Shown here: in pieces, positions 25,783 to 34,386 of the stretch | Layout: each line of letters starts with the position of its first letter | Position numbering within the stretch: position 1 is the stretch's first letter | Source: Pseudodonghicola flavimaris | Lineage (GTDB): Bacteria > Pseudomonadota > Alphaproteobacteria > Rhodobacterales > Rhodobacteraceae | Direction of reading: 5' to 3' | Assembly (NCBI RefSeq): GCF_030164425.1 | Contig: NZ_JASNJD010000001.1 | Location: 124,001-188,000 of the forward strand | DNA: 64,000 nucleotides | Notes under the pieces: model-generated | The model's database searches: none | Told to the model about the DNA's origin: nothing | What the model saw: only the letters and a program-made list of their open reading frames with translations | Made by a program: the position numbers and the translations under genes

Positions 25783-25820
25783 CAAATATCCCCGCCGGAG
25801 GCAGGACGCGTCAGCGTCCT
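25783..25820. repeat. Copy of dispersed extragenic repeat with hairpin
   Basis: AAATATCCCCGCCGGAGG (25784-25801) is followed by AGGACGC-GTCA-GCGTCCT, a 7-bp stem (25803-25820). It lies 40 bases beyond the glmS stop and may serve as the glmS 3' hairpin. Related sequences occur at 38163, 40237 and 46349. Confidence 0.6.
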
Positions 25821-25860
25821 CCCCTGTTTCCTCCTTGAGTTCCGCCAGGACCGGACGGGG

Positions 25861-27684
25861 TTATTCCACCGTCACCGATTTCGCCAGGTTGCGCGGCTGG
25901 TCGACATCTGTGCCCTTGGCCACCGCGGTGTGATAGGCCAGCAGCTGCGCCGGCAGCGCATAGAGGATCGGGCTCAGCAGCGGGGCGACGTCGGGCATCT
26001 TCACGGTGACCCAGACCCCGTCCCGGGCGGTCTCCAGCCCGGCCTCGTCCGAGATCAGCAGCACCTTTCCCTTGCGCGCCATCACCTCCTGCATGTTCGA
26101 CACGGTCTTGTCGAACAGCGGGTCCATCGGCGCCAGCACCACCACAGGCATGGTCGGATCGATCAGCGCGATCGGGCCATGCTTCAACTCGCCCGAGGCA
26201 TAGGCTTCGGCGTGGATATAGCTGATTTCCTTCAGTTTGAGAGCGCCTTCCAGCGCCAGCGGATACATCATGCCACGGCCGAGGAACAGCACGTCGCGGG
26301 TGTCGGCCAGCCATTGCGCGGCGCGGCGCACGGTCTCGCCATCGTCCAGCGCGACATTCATCAGCTGCGGCAGGCCGCGGATCGCGGCGATATGGTCGGC
26401 CAGCGTTTCGGCGTTGATCTGGCCGCGGTCGGCGGCGGCCTTCAGCGCCAGGATCAGCAGCACGGTCAGTTGGCAGGTAAAGGCCTTGGTCGAGGCGACG
26501 CCAACCTCCACCCCGGCATGGATCGGCAGCGCCAGATCGCTTTCCCGCGCGATCGAGCTTTCCGGCACGTTCACCACCGAGAGGATCTTCTCGGCCTTGC
26601 CGCGGCAATAGCGCAGCGCGGCCAGCGTATCGGCGGTCTCCCCCGACTGGCTGACGAAGAGCGCCACCGTGCCCGCCGGCACCGGCGGTTCGCGATAGCG
26701 GAACTCGCTGGCGACATCGACCTCGACCGGCAGGCGGGCGATCTGTTCGAACCAGTATTTCGCGGTCAGACAGGCGTAATAGGCGGTGCCGCAGGCCACC
26801 AGCACCAGTCGGCTGACGCCGGAGAAATCGATGCCTTCGCCCGGCAGGCGAACGGTGTCGTCGCCAGCGGGCAGGTAATGGGCAATGGCCTCGCCCACCA
26901 CGGCGGGCTGTTCGGCGATCTCCTTGGCCATGAAATGCTTGTGGCCGGCCTTGTCGATGCTGACCCGGTCGACCTGGATGGTCTTCATCGGCCGGCTGAC
27001 CGGGGTGCTGCTTTCATCGAAGATGCGGACCCCGGCGCGGGTGACGACGGCGCGGTCGCCTTCCTCCAGGTAGGTGACCTTGTCGGTCAGCGGCGCCAGC
27101 GCGATGGCGTCCGAGCCCACGAACATCTCGCCGTCGCCATGGCCGATCGCCAGCGGCGAGCCCTTGCGGGCGGCGATGATCAGATCCTCCTCGCCCTCGA
27201 AGAGGAAAGCCAGCGCGAAGGCGCCCTTGAGCCGGTCGATGGCGTGAAAGGCGGCCTCGACCGGGGTTTCACCGGCGCGGCGATAGCGTTCGGTCAGCAG
27301 CGCCACCGTCTCGCTGTCGGTGTCGGTCTGGAAGTTGACGCCGCATTCGGCCAGTTCGGCGCGCAGCTCGCGGTAATTCTCGATGATGCCGTTATGTACC
27401 ACGGCGACGCTGCCGGACTGATGCGGATGGGCATTGGCCACCGTCGGGGCCCCGTGGGTGGCCCAGCGGGTGTGGCCGATCCCGGTCTTGCCGGTCAGCG
27501 GTTCGTGCACCAGCAGGTCCGAGAGGTTGACCAGCTTGCCGACGGCGCGGCGGCGGTCCAGGACCCCGTCGTTGACCGTTGCGATCCCGGCGCTGTCATA
27601 GCCGCGGTATTCCAGACGTTTCAGCGCCTCAACCAGGATCGGCGCGACTTCATGCTTTCCCAGTACCCCGACAATACCACACAT
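25861..27684 (-). CDS. glmS: Glutamine--fructose-6-phosphate aminotransferase (isomerizing)
   Basis: 607 residues. It makes glucosamine-6-phosphate, the entry to peptidoglycan and lipid A precursors. The N-terminal glutaminase has MCGIVGVLG with the nucleophile Cys2, YRGYDSAG and HTRWATHG; two SIS domains follow (VACGTAYYACLTAKYWFE and FVSQSGETADTLAALRYC; later FLGRGMMYPLALEGALKLKE) and the C-terminus ends in the conserved DQPRNLAKSVTVE. Its ATG overlaps the last base of the glmU stop (TAATG), so the two are coupled. Confidence 0.97.
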   Translation of the reverse strand: MCGIVGVLGKHEVAPILVEALKRLEYRGYDSAGIATVNDGVLDRRRAVGKLVNLSDLLVHEPLTGKTGIGHTRWATHGAPTVANAHPHQSGSVAVVHNGIIENYRELRAELAECGVNFQTDTDSETVALLTERYRRAGETPVEAAFHAIDRLKGAFALAFLFEGEEDLIIAARKGSPLAIGHGDGEMFVGSDAIALAPLTDKVTYLEEGDRAVVTRAGVRIFDESSTPVSRPMKTIQVDRVSIDKAGHKHFMAKEIAEQPAVVGEAIAHYLPAGDDTVRLPGEGIDFSGVSRLVLVACGTAYYACLTAKYWFEQIARLPVEVDVASEFRYREPPVPAGTVALFVSQSGETADTLAALRYCRGKAEKILSVVNVPESSIARESDLALPIHAGVEVGVASTKAFTCQLTVLLILALKAAADRGQINAETLADHIAAIRGLPQLMNVALDDGETVRRAAQWLADTRDVLFLGRGMMYPLALEGALKLKEISYIHAEAYASGELKHGPIALIDPTMPVVVLAPMDPLFDKTVSNMQEVMARKGKVLLISDEAGLETARDGVWVTVKMPDVAPLLSPILYALPAQLLAYHTAVAKGTDVDQPRNLAKSVTVE

Positions 27685-29039
27685 TATTCGGCCTCCAGAT
27701 CGCGTTTCGCTTTGCGTGCCTTTAACATTTCGAACAATCGTCGGGCGCGGCCCGGCTTGTTGACCTGATCGGCGCGGGCCAGCGCCAGCGCGTCGGCCTC
27801 GACATCGCGGGTGATCACCGAACCGCTGGCGGTCATGGCGCCTGCGCCCAGGGTGACCGGGGCCACCAGCATGGTGTTGGAGCCGATGAAGGCGCCGCGG
27901 CCGATCTCGGTATGATGTTTCATCACCCCGTCGTAATTGCAGGTGATGGTGCCGGCGCCGATGTTGCTGCCGGCGCCGATGCTGGCATCGCCCAGATAGG
28001 TCAGGTGGTTGGCCTTGGCGCCTTCGCCCAGATAGGTGTTCTTCAGCTCGACGAAATTGCCCACATGGCTGTGTTCGGCCAGTTCGGCGCCGGGGCGCAG
28101 CCGGGCAAAGGGGCCGACGATGGCGCCACGGCTGACATGGCACCCCTCCAGATGGCTGAAGGCACGCAGGGTGGCGCCGGATTCAACGGTGACGCCGGGG
28201 CCGAAGATCACGTTCGGCTCGATCACCGTGTCGCGGCCGATCACCGTGTCGAAGCTGAGAAACACCGTCTCCGGCGCGGTGAGGGTGACGCCGATCTCCA
28301 GCAGCTCGGCCCGGGCGCGGGCCTGGAACACCGCCTCTGCCGCCGCCAGATCGGCGCGGGAGTTGATGCCCATGGTCTCGGCCTCGTCACAGGCCACCGC
28401 GGTGACGGAGAGGCCGCGACCGCGGGCCAGTTCGACCACATCGGTCAGATAGTATTCGCCGGCGGCATTTTCGTTGCCGACGGCCGCGATCAGATCGAAC
28501 AGCGTCGTGGCGTCGCAGGCCATAAGCCCGCTGTTGCAGAAGCTTATGGCGCGCTCCTCATCCGTGGCATCCTTGTATTCGACGATCCGTTCCAGCCGAT
28601 CGCCCGCCATCACCAGCCGGCCGTAGCGGGCCGGATCGGCGGCATGAAAGCCGAGGATGACCAGATCGTTCGCCTGCCGGGCCGCGACCATGCGTTCCAG
28701 CGTCTCGGGGCTGACGAAGGGGGTGTCGCCGTAGAGCACGACCAGATCGCCACTGAACCCGGCCAGTGCGGCGCGGGCCTGATCCACCGCGTGGGCGGTG
28801 CCCAGCTGGTCCTCCTGCAGGACGACCTCGGCCGTCTCGTCCAGCTCCGCCACCGCGGCGGCGACCTGATCGGCGCCATGGCCGGCGACGATGACGGTCC
28901 GCGCCGGATCGAGCGCGGCGGCGCTCTGCATCGCGTGGGCCAGCATCGGTGCCTGGGCGATCGGATGCAGAACTTTCGGCAGATCTGAGTTCATCCTGGT
29001 GCCTTTGCCTGCGGCGAGGATGACGAGGGCAATGCTCAT
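27684..29039 (-). CDS. glmU: Bifunctional N-acetylglucosamine-1-P uridyltransferase / glucosamine-1-P acetyltransferase
   Basis: 451 residues from the ATG at 29039; the frame runs further upstream but without family sequence. The N-terminal pyrophosphorylase opens with LVILAAGKGTRMNSDLPKVL and has the YGDTPFV and GEYYLTDVVELA motifs; the C-terminal half is a left-handed beta-helix of hexapeptide repeats (GPFARLRPGAELAEHSHVG, NFVELKNTYLG, YLGDASIGAGSNIGAGTITC) with the acetyltransferase site. It produces UDP-GlcNAc from the product of GlmS (via GlmM). First of the glmU-glmS pair. Confidence 0.97.
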   Translation of the reverse strand: MSIALVILAAGKGTRMNSDLPKVLHPIAQAPMLAHAMQSAAALDPARTVIVAGHGADQVAAAVAELDETAEVVLQEDQLGTAHAVDQARAALAGFSGDLVVLYGDTPFVSPETLERMVAARQANDLVILGFHAADPARYGRLVMAGDRLERIVEYKDATDEERAISFCNSGLMACDATTLFDLIAAVGNENAAGEYYLTDVVELARGRGLSVTAVACDEAETMGINSRADLAAAEAVFQARARAELLEIGVTLTAPETVFLSFDTVIGRDTVIEPNVIFGPGVTVESGATLRAFSHLEGCHVSRGAIVGPFARLRPGAELAEHSHVGNFVELKNTYLGEGAKANHLTYLGDASIGAGSNIGAGTITCNYDGVMKHHTEIGRGAFIGSNTMLVAPVTLGAGAMTASGSVITRDVEADALALARADQVNKPGRARRLFEMLKARKAKRDLEAE

Positions 29040-29184
29040 CGCGTTTTCTCTTTGTGTTTTCGCTTGGCCCGTTTTATCGGCTGGAGGCAGAGGCGCAACC
29101 GGGAGCCCGATCAAACAAGGTTGCGGGCTGCAACACGGGCGGGCGGAAACACGCCGAAATGGGGCCGAAGAGGGGATGATAGAC

Positions 29185-29856
29185 ATGCGCACGGTGATCT
29201 TCGATCTGGATGGCACGCTGGCCGACACCTCCGGCGATCTGATCGCGGCAGCGAATGCCTGCTTTCGTCAGATGGGGCTGGGCGATATGCTGGATGCGGA
29301 TCGCGATCAGGGCACCGCGCTGCGCGGCGGGCGGCGGATGCTGACCCTCGGCCTGCAGCGGGCGGAGCGGTTCGAACCCTCGGTGGTTGATCAATATTAT
29401 CCCATTCTTCTAGAGGCTTACGCGCAGCAGATCGACCGTCACACCGTGCTTTATCCCGGCGCGATGGAGGCGGTGGCGCAGCTCTGCGCGGCCGGCTACG
29501 GCGTTGGCATCTGCACCAACAAGCCTGAGCGTCTGGCCGATCAGCTGCTGCAAAGCCTTGGTGTCAGGGACAAATTCGCCTCTCTCGTCGGGGCGGACAC
29601 GCTGGCCGTGCACAAGCCCGATCCCGAACCGCTGCGCGAGGCGGCGCGGCGGGCCGGGGGCGATCCGGCCAGGACGGTCCTGGTGGGCGACTCCGACACC
29701 GACCGCAACACCGCGCGGGCGGCCGGCGTGCCGTCGGTGCTGGTCACCTTCGGGCCGTCGGGCGACGATATGGCGGCGCTGCAGCCGGAGGCGCTGCTGG
29801 ATGATTACGCCGATCTGCCGGCGCTGGTGGGTCAGCTGATCGGCGCGAACAGCTGA
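29185..29856 (+). CDS. gph: HAD-family phosphoglycolate phosphatase
   Basis: 223 residues from ATG 29185, 9 bases after AGAGGGG; ATG 29176 is also in frame but too close to the ribosome site. HAD motifs: FDLDGTLADT with the Asp nucleophile and acid/base, ICTNKPE (motif II Thr), KPDPEPL (motif III Lys) and VGDSDTDRNTARAAG (motif IV). This is the Gph subgroup, which clears 2-phosphoglycolate; other small phosphorylated substrates are possible. Divergent from glmU; its last 25 bases overlap the convergent MmgE/PrpD gene. Confidence 0.88.
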   Translation: MRTVIFDLDGTLADTSGDLIAAANACFRQMGLGDMLDADRDQGTALRGGRRMLTLGLQRAERFEPSVVDQYYPILLEAYAQQIDRHTVLYPGAMEAVAQLCAAGYGVGICTNKPERLADQLLQSLGVRDKFASLVGADTLAVHKPDPEPLREAARRAGGDPARTVLVGDSDTDRNTARAAGVPSVLVTFGPSGDDMAALQPEALLDDYADLPALVGQLIGANS

Positions 29857-31136
29857 TCGGTCAGCGGCGCCAGCCCGGTTTTCGGCAAATCGGCAAGCGC
29901 CGCCTCGATCGCATCGGCGCGATCACGGCCCAGAACCGGATCGGCCAGATCGTGATACTTGCTGCGCAATTCGGCGGCAGTCGGCGGGGAAGTGTGATCC
30001 CACCGCGGTGTCGTCCAGTCGCTTTGCAGCGGGTCTCCGTTCCGCAGCAGCAACGTGACACGGGCGAAGCGGCGCAGCGGAAAGGCCGCATTGGCATACT
30101 CGGATTCGCGCAGCACCATTGACCGGGACAGCCGTTTCACCTCTGGCTGATCCAGCGCCTCGTCGGCCAGATGGTCGGGCAGGATGGTGCCGTGCACCAT
30201 CGCCAGCGCGGCAGGGAAGGAGGTGGAATATTGCGCCTCGTCCGACAGCCGGGGGTCGTTCATCGCCAGACGGACGGATTCATGGAAGGTCTCGACTTCG
30301 ATCCGCTCCACCTGCTCCGGGCTCAGCCCATGGGCGGCGCGCAGGCTCAGCACCGCCTCCACCGGCGCATGGGCCCAGCGGCAGACCGGATAGGGTTTGA
30401 AATACTGTTGCATCAGCGCCCAGCGGTCGCCCAGATCGGCCCAGACCTCCGGCGCCTGTTCCACTGTCACCGCCGGCGCGCCGGTGAAGCCCTGGCGAGC
30501 GAGATAGACCGCGGAAACCCCCGCCATCGATCCCCAGCCGGAGCCATCCTTGACCATGGTGGGATGATCGATGCAGCGCATCATCTGGCTGCGTGGCCCA
30601 TGGTATTCGGCGATCCCCAGGGCATGGCGCGTGGTCTCGGTGTCGAGCCCCAGCAGGCGGGCGCCGGCGGCGGCGGCGGTGGTCGCGCCCCAGCTGCCGG
30701 AGGTGTGGAACTCCGGCACGGTGGCATGCTGCGCCTCCGAGGCGCGGGCGCCGAATTCATAGCCCATCACCAGGGTGGTCAGGAATTCGACGCCGCTCGC
30801 CCCCTGCAGATGCGCCAGGCTCAGCGCCGCGGGGAACAGCGGGCAGCCGATATGGCCCTTGGCGGGGTTGTAGCCGTCATGGCCGTCGAGCGAGTCGATC
30901 ATCATGCCGCCGGCCAGCGCCACGCCGGCGGGGCTGGCGGTGCGGTGATCGAAGATCATCGGTGCCGCACCGCCGAACATCTCGGCGGCGTGATCGCGGA
31001 TGATCCGGCTCAGCCGGGTGCCGTGACCGCCGGCGGCGATGCCGATCAGGTCCAGCAGCGTCAGTTCGATCCGCGCCTGTACGGCGGCGGGCAGGTCGGC
31101 CCATCTGAGGCCATGGATCAGTTCTATCGGTGTCAT
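29832..31136 (-). CDS. MmgE/PrpD family protein
   Basis: 434 residues from the ATG at 31136; the frame upstream lacks family sequence. The fold of 2-methylcitrate dehydratase, cis-aconitate decarboxylase and iminodisuccinate epimerase is indicated by LDLIGIAAGGHGTRLSR near 25, DSLDGHDGYNPAKGHIGCPLFPAALS near 80-105, ALGIAEYHGPRSQMMRCIDHPTMVKDGSGWGSMAGVSA near 180-215 and FKPYPVCRWAHAPVEAVL near 265. There are no propionate or tartrate genes nearby, so substrate and pathway remain open. It is divergent from the DegT-type aminotransferase. Confidence 0.85.
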   Translation of the reverse strand: MTPIELIHGLRWADLPAAVQARIELTLLDLIGIAAGGHGTRLSRIIRDHAAEMFGGAAPMIFDHRTASPAGVALAGGMMIDSLDGHDGYNPAKGHIGCPLFPAALSLAHLQGASGVEFLTTLVMGYEFGARASEAQHATVPEFHTSGSWGATTAAAAGARLLGLDTETTRHALGIAEYHGPRSQMMRCIDHPTMVKDGSGWGSMAGVSAVYLARQGFTGAPAVTVEQAPEVWADLGDRWALMQQYFKPYPVCRWAHAPVEAVLSLRAAHGLSPEQVERIEVETFHESVRLAMNDPRLSDEAQYSTSFPAALAMVHGTILPDHLADEALDQPEVKRLSRSMVLRESEYANAAFPLRRFARVTLLLRNGDPLQSDWTTPRWDHTSPPTAAELRSKYHDLADPVLGRDRADAIEAALADLPKTGLAPLTDQLFAPIS

Positions 31137-31303
31137 ACGGTCAGACTGCGCCGTTGCCGGAGGCGGGGCAGCGCCGTTTCCGACATGAAATTGTCTGTTT
31201 GGCCGGGGTGGGGCGGCCACCGTCTTCGGCGCGATCATGTCAGTCTGATGAATTCTCGCGGCATGCTCTTGACCGGGCTGTGCCGGCGCCGCAAAAACAT
31301 CGC

Positions 31304-32509
31304 ATGAACGAGATATTTTCCGGCAGTTTCACCCAGCAGGAGCCGATCCCCGAAGAGGCGATCGAGGCGGCGGTTGCGGTGCTGCGTCATGGCCGTCTGC
31401 ATCGCTACAACACCGCCCCCGGAGAGCTGGGGGAAACCGCGCTGCTGGAACAGGAATTCGCCGCCCAGATGGGCGCGAAATACTGTCTGGCGGTGGCCTC
31501 GGGCGGCTATGCGCTGGCCACGGCGCTGCGCGCGGTCGGGGTCAAACCGGGCGACAGGGTGCTGACCAACGCCTTCACCCTGGCGCCGGTGCCGGGGTCT
31601 ATCGCCTCGGTCGGGGCGGTACCGGTCTATGTCGGGGTGACCGAACAGCTGGTGATCGATCTGGACGATCTGGCGGCCAAGTTGGATCAGGCCAAGGTGC
31701 TGATGCTGAGCCATATGCGCGGGCATCTGTGCGATATGGAGCGGCTGATGGCGCTCTGCGATGCTGCCGGGGTGACGGTGATCGAGGATTGCGCCCATAC
31801 CATGGGAGCCTCGTGGAACGGGGTGCCCTCGGGCCGGTCCGGCGCGGTGGGGTGTTATTCCTGCCAGACCTACAAGCATGTGAACTCCGGCGAGGGCGGG
31901 CTGCTGATCACCGATGACGAGGAGATCGCGGCGCGGGCGGTGATGCTGTCGGGCTCCTACATGCTGTTCGAACGCCATCTGGCGGCGCCGGGGGCGGAGG
32001 TCTTCGAGCGGATCAAATACCAGACGCCGAATATCTCGGGGCGTATGGACAACCTGCGCGCGGCGATCCTGCGGCCACAATTGCGTGTTCTGGATCAGCA
32101 GGTTGCACGCTGGAACGAACGCTATCGGGCGATCGAGGCGGGGTTGCGGGGCACCCCCGGCCTGACGGTGATCGACCGCCCGGAGCAGGAGGTCTATGTC
32201 GGCTCGTCGATCCAGTTCCTGCTGCTCGACTGGGCCGCGGAGAAGGTGACCGACGTGGTGCGCCGCTGCGCCGCCCGGGGGGTGGAGCTGAAATGGTTCG
32301 GCGCGGCGGAGCCGGTGGGATTCACCTCGCGCTACGACAGCTGGCGCTATGCGCCCTCCGCGCCGATGCCGCAAAGCGACCGGGTGCTGGCCGGCATCGT
32401 CGACATGCGGGTGCCGCTGACCTTCAGCCTGGAGGATTGCGCGCTGATCGCCCGGATCATCCGGGCCGAGGTGGGGGCAGTGTTCCAGGGGCAGGCGGTG
32501 GCGGGTTGA
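31304..32509 (+). CDS. DegT/DnrJ/EryC1/StrS-family PLP-dependent aminotransferase
   Basis: 401 residues. Fold type I PLP enzyme: VASGGYALATALRAVGVKPGD near 65-85, VIEDCAHTMGASWNG near 160-175 with the cofactor Asp, and SCQTYKHVNSGEGGLL with the Schiff-base Lys191. The family usually aminates keto-sugars for glycans or antibiotics, but no sugar-nucleotide genes are near, and RGVELKWFGAAEPVGFTSRYDSW in the C-terminal part resembles a subgroup of unknown substrate. Monocistronic, with its own promoter region shared with the MmgE/PrpD gene. Start ATG 31304 is weakly supported by its ribosome site. Confidence 0.85.
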   Translation: MNEIFSGSFTQQEPIPEEAIEAAVAVLRHGRLHRYNTAPGELGETALLEQEFAAQMGAKYCLAVASGGYALATALRAVGVKPGDRVLTNAFTLAPVPGSIASVGAVPVYVGVTEQLVIDLDDLAAKLDQAKVLMLSHMRGHLCDMERLMALCDAAGVTVIEDCAHTMGASWNGVPSGRSGAVGCYSCQTYKHVNSGEGGLLITDDEEIAARAVMLSGSYMLFERHLAAPGAEVFERIKYQTPNISGRMDNLRAAILRPQLRVLDQQVARWNERYRAIEAGLRGTPGLTVIDRPEQEVYVGSSIQFLLLDWAAEKVTDVVRRCAARGVELKWFGAAEPVGFTSRYDSWRYAPSAPMPQSDRVLAGIVDMRVPLTFSLEDCALIARIIRAEVGAVFQGQAVAG

Positions 32510-32738
32510 GCGTAAGGCCAGGGCCCGGAGCGGGCCGCTGCAGTTGCGAAATCACACACGTCTAGGGTCCTGAAATGTCATGCATTTTGCTCATGAATAG
32601 GGCGAAATCGCGTTGTTTTGCGTGGCATCTGCAATTTTAGGTTGATTTTTATCTTCATAAATTGCGTAGCTTATGAAAACGGGGCGTGAGCAGCTCCCTG
32701 CATTTCGCAAATGCGAGGATAAAAACAAGGACATGCGT

Positions 32739-34244
32739 ATGAACGCGACTGCGGCCCAGCCGGACCTGGCCAGTCTGTTCCCCGGTCAGGGGCGGCTGGC
32801 GTTCGGCATGGGCGATGACGAGGGGTTCCTGATCGAGGCCCTCGGCCAGCATGCGGTGATCAGCGTCGCCGATGCGCATGGGCGCATCCTCTACGTGAAC
32901 CGGAAATTCGTCGAAATCAGCGGCTATTGCCGGGAGGAGTTGCTGGGCGAATCCTTCCGCGCGATGCGATCCGACGAACACAGCCCCGGTTTCTTTCGCG
33001 ACATGTGGGAGACGATCGTGGCCGGCCGCACCTGGAATGGCGAGATCAAGAATTATCGCAAGACGGGGGAGCCGTTCTGGGTCCGCACCACCATCGTGCC
33101 CTATGTCGGTGCCGACGGTCAGGCGGAAAAATATCTCTCCGTCTCCACCGATATCACCGAGACCAAGCTGAACGAGGCGATCCATCAGCAGCGACTGTCC
33201 TTCGATCTGATCCGCGAGGAGATCCATCTGCTGTGGCCCGATACGCTGACGGTGTTCTATTCCAACCGCAGCGCGCGCACCCGCCTGAAGGCGCTGGGGC
33301 AGAGCATGGCCGGGCTGAACCTGGCTGAGCTTCTGGAAAACATGCGCGAGGACGAGCTGGCGGCACGGCTGGCGCCACTGCGCGCGGGCGTGCGCAAGTG
33401 GGTGACCTTTGAGGCCAGCCAGCACCGCGCCGATGGCCGCAGCAACCCGGTCGAGGTGACGATCCAGATGATCGCCCCGGACGGCGAACGCAGCCGGCTG
33501 CTCGCCCATATCCGCAACATCAGCCAGCGCAAGCAGGCGGAAATCGCCAAGCAGCAGTTCGTCGCCAATGTCAGCCACGAGCTGCGCACGCCGCTGACCA
33601 CGATCAAGGGTGCGTTCGAGCTGATCCGCTCTGGCCTCTGCAGCGCGACGCGGGAACGCTCCGGACAATTGGCGGCGATGGGGCTGAAGAACACCGAGCG
33701 GCTCGAACATCTGATCGAGGATCTCCTCGACATGGAGCGGATCGCCTCTGGCCGTCTTGTGGCCAAGCTCGGCAAGGTCGATATCTGCGAGCTGATCGCG
33801 CAGCAGCTGGAGGAGATGGCCGGCTACAAGCCGGAAAAGGCCATTCGCTTTCACTGCCAGGGGCTGGAGTCGCCGGTTCGGGTCAAGGGCGATGAGGAAA
33901 GCCTGGTGAAGGTGCTGCATAACCTGCTGACCAATGCCGTCAAATTCTCCCATCCGGGCGGCGTTGTCGATGTGTCGGTGGAGCGCAGCGGTGCCCATGT
34001 GGGCATCGTGATCCGCGATCAGGGCGTGGGGATCCCGGAGACGGCCAAGCCGTATCTGTTTGAGCCGTTCACCCAGGCGGAGTTTTCGGATCAGGCACCC
34101 TCCGAAGGGGCCGGGCTCGGGCTTTCGATCGCGCGCTCGATCGTCGAGGAGCACGGTGGCGCCATCGAGATCGACAGCACCGAGGGGCAGGGCACCGAGG
34201 TGGGTTTCTACCTGATTTCCTATCCGGGAGAGCGGCTGGACTGA
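32739..34244 (+). CDS. Soluble two-PAS sensor histidine kinase
   Basis: 501 residues from ATG 32739, 7 bases after AAGGA; in-frame ATGs at 32733 and 32673 are less well placed. No membrane helix is seen, so it senses inside the cell. PAS/PAC 1 spans about 30-145 (AVISVADAHGRILYVNRKFVEISGY...VSTDITETK), a divergent PAS about 150-270 (HLLWPDTLTVFYSNRSA...ISQRKQAE), then the HisKA box FVANVSHELRTPLTT with phospho-acceptor His280 and HATPase motifs HNLLTNAVKF (N), IRDQGVGIPE (G1) and GAGLGLSIA (G2). No response regulator lies next to it, so it is an orphan kinase. The first PAS lacks the LOV cysteine motif. Upstream is 229 bases of relatively AT-rich non-coding DNA. Confidence 0.92.
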   Translation: MNATAAQPDLASLFPGQGRLAFGMGDDEGFLIEALGQHAVISVADAHGRILYVNRKFVEISGYCREELLGESFRAMRSDEHSPGFFRDMWETIVAGRTWNGEIKNYRKTGEPFWVRTTIVPYVGADGQAEKYLSVSTDITETKLNEAIHQQRLSFDLIREEIHLLWPDTLTVFYSNRSARTRLKALGQSMAGLNLAELLENMREDELAARLAPLRAGVRKWVTFEASQHRADGRSNPVEVTIQMIAPDGERSRLLAHIRNISQRKQAEIAKQQFVANVSHELRTPLTTIKGAFELIRSGLCSATRERSGQLAAMGLKNTERLEHLIEDLLDMERIASGRLVAKLGKVDICELIAQQLEEMAGYKPEKAIRFHCQGLESPVRVKGDEESLVKVLHNLLTNAVKFSHPGGVVDVSVERSGAHVGIVIRDQGVGIPETAKPYLFEPFTQAEFSDQAPSEGAGLGLSIARSIVEEHGGAIEIDSTEGQGTEVGFYLISYPGERLD

Positions 34245-34273
34245 TCCGCCCGAGCAAATCAGGACCGACCCCG

Positions 34274-34299
34274 GGGCGCGATCTGATCGCGCCCTTTTT
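34274..34299 (+). terminator. Rho-independent terminator of the histidine kinase gene
   Basis: GGGCGCGAT-CTG-ATCGCGCCC gives a perfect 9-bp stem followed directly by TTTTTC, 29 bases after the kinase stop. This is the clearest intrinsic terminator in the window. Confidence 0.88.
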
Positions 34300-34320
34300 C
34301 ATTTGTTGCGTCGCAATCTC

Positions 34321-34350
34321 TTGACGCGACTCGCTTCGGCTGCGTAGTAA
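34321..34350 (+). promoter_or_regulatory. Sigma70-type promoter of ivd
   Basis: TTGACG (34321-34326) and TAGTAA (34345-34350) are separated by 18 bases. The expected start site falls in the palindrome that follows, about 30 bases before the ivd ATG. Confidence 0.65.
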
Positions 34351-34351
34351 A

Positions 34352-34365
34352 TGAACGTGCGTTCA
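34352..34365. promoter_or_regulatory. Palindromic operator over the ivd transcription start
   Basis: TGAACG-TG-CGTTCA is a 6-bp inverted repeat with a 2-base spacer, placed two bases after the -10 element. Its size and position fit a repressor operator, most likely of TetR type, as is common for leucine/isovalerate catabolic genes; the regulator gene itself is not in the window. Confidence 0.6.
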
Positions 34366-34386
34366 ATAAATCCATGGGGAGAGGAC

